From Marinihelvus fidelis (GTDB taxonomy: Bacteria; Pseudomonadota; Gammaproteobacteria; Xanthomonadales; SZUA-36): a stretch of DNA of 62,852 bases. A program made the translations under genes and the position numbers. The notes under the pieces are model-generated. The model saw only the letters and a list, made by a program, of their open reading frames with translations, was not told where the DNA came from and made no database searches. The stretch is taken from NCBI RefSeq assembly GCF_008725655.1, contig NZ_VYXP01000012.1, positions 1-62,852 of the forward strand, read 5' to 3'. Position 1 is the stretch's first letter. Every line of letters begins with the position of its first letter. Positions 1 through 7,137 of this stretch are shown here, piece by piece.

Positions 1-181
1 CCGACCCCAGACGCCCACCAGTCCTCGGCAACACACAACACCCCAAAACCCCCACACCTCACCCACCCGGGAACACTCCCTCACAAACGAAAGCCGGTTT
101 TCTCGTAGCCAATCCGGTGGCTACAGCGTGTTTGTGAGCGCGGGCGTCGCCAGCCTGAACACCCTAAGAATGGGTGCCCGA

Positions 182-368
182 GTGTGGGGTGGGGGCTTTA
201 AGGTGCGCCGAGCGGGGGTGGGGCGGGTGGGGTCGATTCGCCAGGGATGGCGAATCGAGCGCCGACGGGCCAGGATGGCCCGCCGGCGCGACCCCTCACG
301 CCCCGCCCACGCGAGGGCAGCCAAAGGCCGCCCCGCCAGCCCCCTGCCACCAACACCCCACCCCACAC
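182..368 (-). repeat. Structured intergenic element, copy A
   Basis: Read on the minus strand, this element starts about 14 nt after the dolP stop codon. Its ends are a perfect 13-bp inverted repeat (182-194 with 356-368). Inside are two hairpins. One spans 261-287, with arms GCCGACGGGCC and GGCCCGCCGGC that pair with one mismatch. The other spans 235-256, with 8-bp perfect arms around loop AGGGAT (ATCCCT on the minus strand). The conserved joining sequence similar to CTGGCCTTCGGCTTCCCTCGC is present in diverged form near 305-332. The same architecture recurs at four other places in the window. No coding sequence is supported between 1 and 381; the short ORFs there are GC-rich shadows. Confidence 0.75.
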
Positions 369-381
369 CCGCGACATGCCT

Positions 382-948
382 TCAGTCCGTGTAGTCGAAC
401 ACCGTGACCACCTTGTCGACGCCGCCGATGTTGCGGACGATCTCGGTGACGGCCTTTGCCTCGTCACGGCTGATGTCGCCCATCAGGTAGACCGTGCCGG
501 CGGAGGTAATGACCTTGACCCGGTCCATGTCGAAGCCAGGCAGGCTGTCGTCGGTCATCAGGCGGGTGCTGACCTTGGCGGTCAGCCAGCTGTTGTTGGT
601 GCGGGTGCCGATGTCAGCGCGCTCGGCAACGACAATCTCGTTGACCACGCGTTCGACGTTGAACACGCCGGCGGCCAGCGTTTCCGCTTTCGTGCGTTTG
701 GCAGCCGTGTCAGTTTCGCCCATCAGCAGCACGGTGCGGTTGTGCGACTCGACCTTGATATGGCTCTCCTGGCCGATATCCGGGGCGGCGTAGATGGCGT
801 CGATGACCCGCATCTCGATGGTGTGGTCATCGACCACGGTGCCCATGCTGCGGTTGTGGGTGCACCCACCCAGCGCGATGACCAGGCCAATGGCGACCAG
901 CGCGGCACGCAGGGTGGTGGAGTGTGGTTTCATTCGGATGGCTTGCAA
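382..948 (-). CDS. dolP: Outer-membrane lipoprotein with two BON domains (DolP/YraP-like)
   Basis: A 188-aa protein with an N-terminal signal sequence ending in a lipobox (LGGC, Cys29), so it is probably lipidated and sorted to the outer membrane. Two BON domains follow, at roughly residues 45-110 and 120-185; each has the alternating hydrophobic pattern and the V.L.G family motif (for example TVLLMGE and TVYLMGD). In Enterobacteria DolP binds anionic phospholipid and supports outer-membrane integrity and amidase control at division sites. The start is probably TTG at 948, which has GGAG 7 nt upstream; ATG at 933 would shorten the signal peptide by five residues and lacks a clear ribosome binding site. 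It lies downstream of lpoA-yraN in the familiar order, but diaA, usually between yraN and dolP, is missing. Confidence 0.85.
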   Translation of the reverse strand: MQAIRMKPHSTTLRAALVAIGLVIALGGCTHNRSMGTVVDDHTIEMRVIDAIYAAPDIGQESHIKVESHNRTVLLMGETDTAAKRTKAETLAAGVFNVERVVNEIVVAERADIGTRTNNSWLTAKVSTRLMTDDSLPGFDMDRVKVITSAGTVYLMGDISRDEAKAVTEIVRNIGGVDKVVTVFDYTD

Positions 949-968
949 GGGGATTCTCCCGAAACAGT

Positions 969-1331
969 TCAGTAGGCGTCGAAAGCGGCGCGGACCCAGT
1001 CAAAGCGCGGTGCGCGTGGCTCGCCGGTGATGGCGACCACGTCGAACCGGCAAGGCCCCGTCGCCAGTCGCGGTCGACGGCTGAGGAATATGCCCGCCGC
1101 GCGGACGATCTTCAAGCGCTTGGCGCGGGTGACGGACCCCAGTCCGCCGCCATGGCCATCACCGTGGCGGTAGCGGACCTCGACAAACACCGTGGCCTCG
1201 CCATCGCGCATCACCAGGTCGAGTTCGCCCAGCCGGCAGTGGAAGTTGCGCTCCAGGGTCTGCAGACCGCGATCGCGCAGGTATTGTTCCGCCCGCTGCT
1301 CCCACTCGGCGCCGCGGGGGTGGGGTTTCAC
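969..1331 (-). CDS. yraN: YraN/UPF0102 family nuclease-like protein
   Basis: A 120-aa member of the YraN family, whose fold resembles Holliday-junction resolvases and restriction endonucleases; its cellular role is not established. The family core is visible as NFHCRLGELDLVMRDG followed by VFVEVRYR, the GELDL...VEV spacing that carries the putative metal-binding acidic residues. I place the start at GTG 1331 because it overlaps the lpoA stop in a GTGA junction and gives the normal family length. An upstream ATG at 1403 would add 24 residues of lpoA shadow. It sits in the lpoA-yraN-dolP operon and is probably translationally coupled to lpoA. Confidence 0.85.
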   Translation of the reverse strand: MKPHPRGAEWEQRAEQYLRDRGLQTLERNFHCRLGELDLVMRDGEATVFVEVRYRHGDGHGGGLGSVTRAKRLKIVRAAGIFLSRRPRLATGPCRFDVVAITGEPRAPRFDWVRAAFDAY

Positions 1332-3214
1332 CGCGCCTGGGTCAGCGCGGGCGTGGCCGCGGCCGGCCAGGCGGTCGGGCGACCGCGCTGGAAGTGTGCC
1401 CACACCGGCTCGCGGCCGATACGGCCATCCGGCCGCACCGTCAGCTGGCCGACGGTGCCCGGGTAACGAAACGCCGGGTCGCGCGCCATCAGGCCCAGCC
1501 AGGGCAGGACGTTCCAGGCATCGCGGCCCAGCGCGTACAGCGAGCCGTAGGTGCCGCCGCGCAGGCTTTGCAGGCTGGCCAGCTCACCGTCCTGCCATTG
1601 ACCCAGCGACCACGCGGTGGTCGGGAAGGCAATACCGTCCAGGTCCTGGTCCTGGCCGGGGTCGATGCGACCGCTGAACACGCGGCTCATGGCGAACACC
1701 GGCACGCTGCCGGCATCAAAAAACTTGAGCTGCGGCTTCAGCTGCCGGCCCATGCGCGGCTCCACCGCCATGAAGAAGGCGTCGAAGTCATCACGACGGG
1801 TGGGCTCAAACTCCAGCGGCAGGTTCAGCTCGCCCTGCAGCTTCTGGCGCCGTTGTCGGCTGGCCTCGATGCGCAGCATGCGGGTCAGCTGGGCCGAGTG
1901 GTCGGCCTCGGTGCTGCTGAAGCGCTCGGTCTCGACCACCTGTCCGCCACCGGCCAGGAAGGCCTGGGTGAAGGCGGCCTCGGCGCGGTCCGACCAGCTG
2001 CCGTCCGACAGCATGACGATGACGCGGCGATACCCCAGGTCGAGCATGCGCCCGGCCACGGCGCGGGCCTCCTCGGACTGCGACAGGGTCAGGCCATAGA
2101 GGTTGTCACGGGCCACCGGCACTTCGACGCCGTCCTCGGCTTCCGGCCAGTTCAGCGCCAGGGTCGGCACGCTGCCCTGCGGCATCAGCAGGCTGACGGA
2201 TTCGCGCCGCAGCGGCCCGATCACCCACTGGTACCCGCCGCTGACGGCGGCCTGGTAAGCGCCGGTTACGGATGCGGCAGTCTCGTCCACGGCCATGAAG
2301 GTCACCTCGGAGCGCCCGGGGCGTTCCATCCATGCCGACATGATGCCGTCACGAATGGCCGCGCCGGCGGCGCCCAGGCCGCCTTCTTCCGGCAGCAGCA
2401 CGGCCACCCGCGAGGGCGGTGCGTAGGACTGCCCGAGCTGCCAGCAAAGATCCATGTAACCGGCCGCGTCCACGGGATGGCCGGGCTGACGTGCCTGCCA
2501 GGCCGCGGCCGCACCGGTGAGTTCCTGGCCGCTGACCAGGGTCTCGCGGATCGAAAGCGTCAATGCCGCCCAGGGTGCCAGGGCCGAACCCAGCCGGACC
2601 TCGTTCTGCAGCCGGTGCGTGGGCACCTGGTCCAGCGCGCGCAGCAGGGCCAGCTGGTCGGACGTGCGGTCCAGGCGCAGGCTGCCGATCTCCTGGCGGG
2701 CGTCGGCCAGCGCGCGGCTGGCCGGGTCGGTTTTCAGCGTGGCCAGCCGGGCGAGATCAGCCTCGTAGCGTGCGCGCAGCGAGGACGGCAACCCATCGGC
2801 GGCGGCGTCGAGGAAAAACTCGGCGGTCTGCACGTCACTGTCCAGCAGCGCCAGCTCGGCCCGGGTAAGCGCCGCGCGGGTGGCGTCGAAGCCGCTGTCC
2901 GGCAATGGCGAGGCGCGGTCGATGGCCGATCGCGCGTTGGCGCTGTCGCCATCCTTCAGCCAGGCCTCGGCGGCGTTCAGCCAGAACTCCGGCGCCTGGC
3001 CGGGGTGGGCAAGGGCAGCTTCTTCCCAGAGTCCTGCAGCCGTTCGCCAGTCACCCGCAGACTGTGCGGACCGGGCGGCCGACACGTCCGCCGCCGCCGG
3101 TGCCGTGGGCCGCTCGGGTGCGGCGCAGGCCGCCAGCAGCGCGGCCAGTACCAGGCCGGCCAGCGCCGGCGCGCGGCGTGCCGCGAAGGGTCGATGCGGG
3201 AGTTCAGTGTTCAT
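1328..3214 (-). CDS. lpoA: Penicillin-binding protein activator LpoA
   Basis: A 628-aa lipoprotein with a signal peptide and lipobox LAAC (Cys30), followed by an N-terminal helical TPR-like region (about residues 40-240) and a C-terminal periplasmic-binding-protein-like domain (about 260-620, with VAVLLPEEGGLGAAGAAIRDG near its start). LpoA is an outer-membrane lipoprotein that reaches through the periplasm to stimulate the transpeptidase activity of PBP1A. The ATG at 3214 gives a proper signal peptide; the open frame runs upstream only as a shadow of rsmI. The gene is divergent from rsmI, with 93 bp between starts, and its stop overlaps the yraN start. This rsmI/lpoA-yraN arrangement is typical of gammaproteobacteria. 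Confidence 0.9.
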   Translation of the reverse strand: MNTELPHRPFAARRAPALAGLVLAALLAACAAPERPTAPAAADVSAARSAQSAGDWRTAAGLWEEAALAHPGQAPEFWLNAAEAWLKDGDSANARSAIDRASPLPDSGFDATRAALTRAELALLDSDVQTAEFFLDAAADGLPSSLRARYEADLARLATLKTDPASRALADARQEIGSLRLDRTSDQLALLRALDQVPTHRLQNEVRLGSALAPWAALTLSIRETLVSGQELTGAAAAWQARQPGHPVDAAGYMDLCWQLGQSYAPPSRVAVLLPEEGGLGAAGAAIRDGIMSAWMERPGRSEVTFMAVDETAASVTGAYQAAVSGGYQWVIGPLRRESVSLLMPQGSVPTLALNWPEAEDGVEVPVARDNLYGLTLSQSEEARAVAGRMLDLGYRRVIVMLSDGSWSDRAEAAFTQAFLAGGGQVVETERFSSTEADHSAQLTRMLRIEASRQRRQKLQGELNLPLEFEPTRRDDFDAFFMAVEPRMGRQLKPQLKFFDAGSVPVFAMSRVFSGRIDPGQDQDLDGIAFPTTAWSLGQWQDGELASLQSLRGGTYGSLYALGRDAWNVLPWLGLMARDPAFRYPGTVGQLTVRPDGRIGREPVWAHFQRGRPTAWPAAATPALTQAR

Positions 3215-3307
3215 CGGGCAGAATGATAACCTATGGCCCCCACCGGAAAAGTGTCCGTTCGGAGGCAATGTTCCGGCCCCCAGCATAGCACCGGGAGCAA
3301 CCCTGTC

Positions 3308-4135
3308 ATGGGACAAAACGGCCTTTATATCGTGGCAACACCGATCGGAAACCTGGAGGATATTTCCTACAGGGCCGCACGCCTGCTGGCCGAGGTGGAC
3401 CTGGTCGCGGCCGAGGACACGCGCCGAACCGCGCAGCTGCTGCGGCACCTGGGTGTCGACACGCCAATGCGCGCCGTGCACGACCACAACGAGGCCCAGG
3501 TGGCCGATGGCCTGCTGGACCGCGTGGCCGCGGGCGACGCCATCGCCCTGGTCTCCGACGCTGGCACGCCGCTGATCAGCGACCCCGGCTTCCGCCTGGT
3601 GCGCGCGGCCCGCGAGCGCGGCCTGCCCGTGCACGTGGTTCCTGGCGCCAGCGCCGTCACCGCCGCGCTGTCAGTCTGCGGCCTGCCCACCGACCGCTTC
3701 ACCTTCGAGGGCTTCCTGCCCGCAAAAGCCGGCGCCCGCGACAAGCACCTGGCCACGTTGGTGAACGAGCCGCGCACGATGGTGTTCTTCGAGTCCAGCC
3801 ACCGCGTGCGGGACGGCCTGGCCGCGCTAACGGCTGCCTTCGGCCCCGACCGCCCCGCCGCGCTGTGCCGCGAACTCACCAAGACCTTCGAAACCGTCCT
3901 CGACGGCACCCTGGCCGACATCGCCGCCCAGGTTGAAGCCGACCCCGACCAGCGCAAGGGCGAATTCGTGCTGGTGGTCGCCGGTGCCCCCGAGACCCCC
4001 GACGCCGACCTGGCCCGTGGAATGGAACTCGCACGGGCCCTGGCCGAGCACCTCCCCGCCAGCCAGGCCGCCAAGGTCGCCGCCAACCTCACCGGCGCGC
4101 CTCGGAAGGCCCTCTTCAACGCCCTCGCTGATTAG
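3308..4135 (+). CDS. rsmI: 16S rRNA (cytidine1402-2'-O)-methyltransferase RsmI
   Basis: A 275-aa protein of the tetrapyrrole-methylase (SAM-dependent) fold. RsmI 2'-O-methylates C1402 in the 30S decoding centre. Family motifs are present in order: LYIVATPIGNLEDIS at the N-terminus, AAEDTRRT, LVSDAGTPLISDPG and VPGASAVTAALSVCGLP. The ATG at 3308 begins exactly at the conserved N-terminus and has GGGAG 9 nt upstream; the longer frame from 3233 is not needed. It is divergent from lpoA. Repeat element copy B begins 21 nt after its stop codon, in the same orientation. Confidence 0.95.
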   Translation: MGQNGLYIVATPIGNLEDISYRAARLLAEVDLVAAEDTRRTAQLLRHLGVDTPMRAVHDHNEAQVADGLLDRVAAGDAIALVSDAGTPLISDPGFRLVRAARERGLPVHVVPGASAVTAALSVCGLPTDRFTFEGFLPAKAGARDKHLATLVNEPRTMVFFESSHRVRDGLAALTAAFGPDRPAALCRELTKTFETVLDGTLADIAAQVEADPDQRKGEFVLVVAGAPETPDADLARGMELARALAEHLPASQAAKVAANLTGAPRKALFNALAD

Positions 4136-4156
4136 CCGCCTGAAGACACGTCGCGG

Positions 4157-4359
4157 GCCCTTTGGGCCAACTCCAGGTCCGGGCTGATAGCGACCTGGCC
4201 TTCGGCTTCCCTCGCGTTGATGACCTTAGTGCGGTCGGGCTGGCGGGACTTCCTGTCCCGTCAGCCCTCAGTGCGCCATCCATGGCGCACTGACCGCAGT
4301 CGGCCAGCAACACTCGGCAGGTCTTAAATCATCCCGAACCCGAAGTTGGCCCAAAGGGC
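4157..4359 (+). repeat. Structured intergenic element, copy B
   Basis: A 203-bp element bounded by a perfect 16-bp inverted repeat (4157-4172 with 4344-4359); pairing continues imperfectly inwards. It contains the conserved string CTGGCCTTCGGCTTCCCTCG, a closing stem GCGGTC/GACCGC, a hairpin at 4237-4267 (12-bp arms, loop CTTCCTG) and a hairpin at 4270-4291 (8-bp arms, loop ATCCAT), then CTCGGCAG. It follows the rsmI stop by 21 nt in the same orientation and precedes rnpB by about 47 nt. No gene is visible between 4136 and 4406. Confidence 0.8.
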
Positions 4360-4406
4360 GTCGCAAACGTATCAATCAGGCGATTAATCAGCGAAAATAG
4401 TGGGTG

Positions 4407-4747
4407 GAGTCGGCCAGGCAACCGCGCCCGCGTGAGCGGGGGAGGAAAGTCCGGGCTCCACAGGGCAGGGTGCCAGGTAACGCCTGGGGGGCGCGAGCCT
4501 ACGGAAAGTGCAACAGAAAGGATACCGCCCGGCGCTTCGGCGCCAGGTAAGGGTGAAATGGTGCGGTAAGAGCGCACCGCGCAGGTGGCAACACGCTGCG
4601 GCAAGGTAAACCCCACCCGGAGCAAGACCAAATAGGAAGGCAATGCCGCGGCCCGCGGTGCCTTCGGGTAGGTCGCTTCAGGCTGCCGGTGACGGCAGTC
4701 GCAGATGAATGGTTGCCCACGACAGAACCCGGCTTATCGGCCGACTC
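4407..4747 (+). ncRNA. rnpB: RNase P RNA (bacterial type A)
   Basis: The catalytic RNA of RNase P, which cuts the 5' leader from pre-tRNA. The P1 helix is a perfect 9-bp pair, gagtcggcc at 4407-4415 with ggccgactc at 4739-4747, which fixes both ends. Conserved core segments are present in order: gaggaaagtccgggctcc near 4440, cagggtgccaggtaacgcc, ggaaagtgcaacagaaag, gtaagggtgaaatggtgcg, agcaagaccaaatagg, and gacagaacccggcttatcgg near the 3' end. The length of about 341 nt fits type A. No clear promoter was assigned. Structured element copy C begins about 14 nt after its 3' end. Confidence 0.96.
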
Positions 4748-4761
4748 CAACTCATTCGCTC

Positions 4762-4963
4762 GCCGGGCGGGGTGTCTGCGCCCCGGCATTCCGGTCACTG
4801 GCCCTTCGGGCTTCCCTCGCGTTGACGGCCTTTGTGTGGTCGGGTTGACGGGGCTTCCTGCCCCGGCAACCCTCGCCGCGCCATCCCTGGCGCGGCGACC
4901 ACAGTCGGCCGCCAACACTCGGCAGTGCCCAAGGAAAGCCGGGGCGCAGACACCCCGCCCGGC
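4762..4963 (+). repeat. Structured intergenic element, copy C
   Basis: A 202-bp element with perfect 26-bp terminal inverted repeats (4762-4787 with 4938-4963). Inside are a TTCG tetraloop hairpin (GCCC-TTCG-GGGC), a closing stem TGTGGTC/GACCACA, a hairpin at 4842-4872 with loop CTTCCTG, and a hairpin at 4874-4897 with 9-bp arms and loop ATCCCT, followed by CTCGGCAG. It starts about 14 nt downstream of the mature rnpB end, in the same orientation. The terminal repeat is different in sequence from that of copies A, B and D. Confidence 0.8.
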
Positions 4964-5033
4964 CCGCAAACGCGTTGCAGGCCGATCACCGGGCCCCCGA
5001 AGGAAGTTGTCAGCCTGTGGCCTGGCAGCCGGG

Positions 5034-5331
5034 TGGCGGGAAGGTGGCGAACCGGTGGCAACGATGCCGCAGGTGGATTTTGGGGGGAAAAGGGGCTGTT
5101 TCGGTTGTGTCAGAGCCTGCCGAGTGCTGGTGGTTTCTTCGGGGTTGGTCCGCCAGGGATGGCGGGCCAAGGGCTGACGGGGCAGGAAGCCCCGCCAGCC
5201 CGACCCCGATGAAACCACCAGCGCGAGGGAAGCCCAAAGGGCCAGGCGACCACAACCGAAACAGCCCCTTCTCCCCCCAAAACCCACCCCGCGACACGCC
5301 CCCACCCCCGGTTCGCCACCTTTCCGCCACC
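5034..5331 (-). repeat. Structured intergenic element, copy D, with long inverted arms
   Basis: A nearly symmetrical inverted repeat of about 298 bp. The arms at about 5034-5154 and 5191-5331 share long blocks, for example AAGGTGGCGAACCGG, GGGGCTGTTTCGGTTGTG and GCTGGTGGTTTC. At the centre are the two family hairpins in minus orientation: 5147-5168 with loop AGGGAT, and 5171-5201 with loop CAGGAAG. It is the only copy that is not just downstream of a gene in its own orientation; it lies between copy C and the mraZ promoter. The rest of 4964-5400 shows no coding potential. Confidence 0.7.
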
Positions 5332-5404
5332 GAAAACACGCTTTGCCCCGTTAAGTTGCTGTCCTCCTTGACATTGATTGCTGACTTCCCTATCGTGCAT
5401 TTAT

Positions 5405-5441
5405 GTGGGAATATGTGGCAAGAAGTGACAAATAAGTGGGA
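5405..5441 (+). promoter_or_regulatory. MraZ operator (four GTGGGA-like repeats)
   Basis: Four direct repeats lie just upstream of the mraZ start: GTGGGA at 5405-5410, GTGGCA at 5415-5420, GTGACA at 5425-5430 and GTGGGA at 5436-5441, spaced 10, 10 and 11 bp apart. MraZ in other bacteria binds TGGG repeats with one-helical-turn spacing in its own promoter and represses the dcw operon, so this is very probably the autoregulatory site. The last repeat ends 5 bp before the GTG start codon. Confidence 0.8.
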
Positions 5442-5446
5442 ATGAA

Positions 5447-5899
5447 GTGTACTTCGGTGAAACAGCCATCAACCTGGACGCCAAGGGTCGCATCGCGATT
5501 CCAACGCGATACCGGGACGACATTGCCGCCCAGGATGGCGGCCAGATGGTGCTCACCTATAGCGCATTCGATTCCGGCGTTTTGTGGCTTTCGCCCAGGG
5601 AACACTGGGAGTCCATGCGCGACCAGGTGATGAGCCTGAGTACTTTCGACGCCGCGCACCGCGGTCTGCAGCGTCGCCTGGTGGGTAGCGCCACACCGGT
5701 AGAGCCGGATGGCAGCTTCCGCATCCAGTTGCCGCAGACGCTGCGGCAGGTCGCGGGGCTCGAGAAAAAGGCGGTGCTGATGGGTATCGGCAAGCGCTTC
5801 GAGATCTGGAACGAGAACGTGCTCAACCAGCAACGCGCCGACGAAGAGCGCAGCCTGGCCGACACGGTCTCCGAGGAAATGAGGGGCCTGGTGCTTTAA
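5447..5899 (+). CDS. mraZ: Transcriptional regulator MraZ
   Basis: A 150-aa AbrB-like protein with two tandem MraZ domains (about residues 1-75 and 76-143). Recognisable motifs are NLDAKGRIAIPTRYR near the N-terminus and the degenerate second copy EPDGSFRIQLPQTLR. MraZ forms ring-shaped oligomers and represses the division and cell-wall cluster by binding repeats upstream of its own gene; four such repeats are visible here. The start is GTG at 5447, giving the conserved MYFGE N-terminus. It is the first gene of the dcw operon, 45 bp before rsmH. Confidence 0.93.
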   Translation: MYFGETAINLDAKGRIAIPTRYRDDIAAQDGGQMVLTYSAFDSGVLWLSPREHWESMRDQVMSLSTFDAAHRGLQRRLVGSATPVEPDGSFRIQLPQTLRQVAGLEKKAVLMGIGKRFEIWNENVLNQQRADEERSLADTVSEEMRGLVL

Positions 5900-5944
5900 G
5901 CGCCGGCCGGAAAGATAACGCCATAGGAGTGTCGACAACAGCCG

Positions 5945-6871
5945 ATGAACGCTGACCAGCACAAACCCGTGCTGTTGGAGGAAGCGGTATCGGCCCTGGT
6001 AGTCCGGGACAACGGGACTTACGTCGATGGCACTTTTGGCAGAGGTGGACACAGTCGCCACGTATTAATGCGGCTGAATGAGCAGGGACGCTTACTTGCT
6101 TTGGATAAGGACCCACGGGCCATTGCCGTGGGAAACGAGTTGGCCGCCACGGATGGCCGGCTCAGCCTGATCCAGGGCAGTTTTGCGGAACTGGAACAAT
6201 GGATCCAAGACTGGGGGGTCGACGACGGCCTGGACGGGATACTTCTCGACCTGGGTGTTTCTTCCCCGCAGTTGGATGACCCGGAGCGCGGTTTTTCCTT
6301 TATGGAGGACGGCCCTCTGGATATGCGGATGGACCCAACGCAGGGTGTATCGGCTGCCGAATGGCTTGCGGATGCACCGGAGCGGGACATTTCCCGCGTG
6401 ATTTGGGAGTTCGGAGAGGAGCGCCATGCGCGCAGGATTGCCAGGAGTATCGTGATGGCACGGGAGCAGCAGCCGCTGACCCGAACATCACAGCTGGCAC
6501 GGCTGGTCGAAGACACGATCGGTCGAAGAGAAAGAAAGCACCCGGCCACGCGATGCTTTCAGGCAATCCGGATTTATATCAATAACGAACTGGCAGACCT
6601 GGCCGAAGGCCTGGATGCCGCGATAAGGCAGTTGCGCCCGGGGGGGCGGCTGGTTGTCATCAGCTTCCACTCCCTTGAGGACCGCCTGGTCAAGCGGACA
6701 ATGAAAGAAGCCGCACGACCAGGCCGAGTCCGCCGTGGGTTACCGGAACATCCGGACCTGGCGCCAACATTACGCCTTGTCGGTAAAGCTGTTCGTGCCT
6801 CCGAGAACGAAATCTCCGCTAATCCCAGGGCGCGCTCAGCGGTCATGCGGGTAGCGGAGAAGCTCGGGTGA
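5945..6871 (+). CDS. rsmH: 16S rRNA (cytosine1402-N4)-methyltransferase RsmH (MraW)
   Basis: A 308-aa SAM-dependent methyltransferase that N4-methylates C1402, the same nucleotide that RsmI (encoded 2 kb upstream) 2'-O-methylates. Motifs include [12 protein letters not shown] at the N-terminus, [15 protein letters not shown] (SAM loop), [31 protein letters not shown], and [18 protein letters not shown] near the C-terminus. Length and order match the family. Codon use in this gene is somewhat less GC-biased than in the following genes. Its stop overlaps the ftsL GTG start. Confidence 0.95.
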   Translation: MNADQHKPVLLEEAVSALVVRDNGTYVDGTFGRGGHSRHVLMRLNEQGRLLALDKDPRAIAVGNELAATDGRLSLIQGSFAELEQWIQDWGVDDGLDGILLDLGVSSPQLDDPERGFSFMEDGPLDMRMDPTQGVSAAEWLADAPERDISRVIWEFGEERHARRIARSIVMAREQQPLTRTSQLARLVEDTIGRRERKHPATRCFQAIRIYINNELADLAEGLDAAIRQLRPGGRLVVISFHSLEDRLVKRTMKEAARPGRVRRGLPEHPDLAPTLRLVGKAVRASENEISANPRARSAVMRVAEKLG

Positions 6872-7137
6872 ATCGACTCGTCACGATACTGATCATTGTC
6901 CTCTTGGCTAACGTCGGCAGCGCGCTGGCGGTGGTCTACGCACGTCATGACAGCCGTGCCCTGGCCGTGCGCCTGGGCGACCTGGAAAAATCCCGCGACG
7001 AGGCGATGAAAGAGTGGAGCCGCCTGCAGCTCGAGCAGTCCTACCTGGCCGACGCCGGCAATGTTGAGGCCAAGGCCCGGCGCGAGCTGGGCATGATTGA
7101 CCCCGAAGACCCGCAGATCCTGGTGATCCGCCAATGA
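6868..7137 (+). CDS. ftsL: Cell division protein FtsL
   Basis: An 89-aa bitopic membrane protein with a short cytoplasmic tail, one transmembrane helix (about residues 4-23) and a periplasmic coiled coil whose heptads run through residues 30-65 ([19 protein letters not shown]). FtsL pairs with FtsB and FtsQ to recruit and activate FtsWI at the septum. The start is GTG 6868 overlapping the rsmH stop, and its own stop overlaps the ftsI ATG. Identification rests on topology, length, the C-terminal [10 protein letters not shown] motif and position between rsmH and ftsI. Confidence 0.9.
   Translation: MNRLVTILIIVLLANVGSALAVVYARHDSRALAVRLGDLEKSRDEAMKEWSRLQLEQSYLADAGNVEAKARRELGMIDPEDPQILVIRQ

Noticed and set aside
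182..368. MITE interpretation of the structured repeats
   Set aside because: Terminal inverted repeats differ in sequence from copy to copy and no target-site duplications were seen, so a shared transposase recognising the ends is unlikely; kept as a structural element instead.
1394..3226. A 610-codon open frame on the plus strand
   Set aside because: It is antisense to lpoA in GC-rich DNA, has no recognisable domain, and low-complexity Gln/Gly/Arg composition typical of a shadow frame.
3233..3307. Upstream extension of rsmI
   Set aside because: The conserved N-terminus begins at ATG 3308 with a ribosome binding site; the extension lies in the lpoA-rsmI promoter region.
4499..5305. Several frames of 90-270 codons on both strands
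   Set aside because: They lie inside rnpB and the structured repeat elements; no conserved motif or ribosome binding site.
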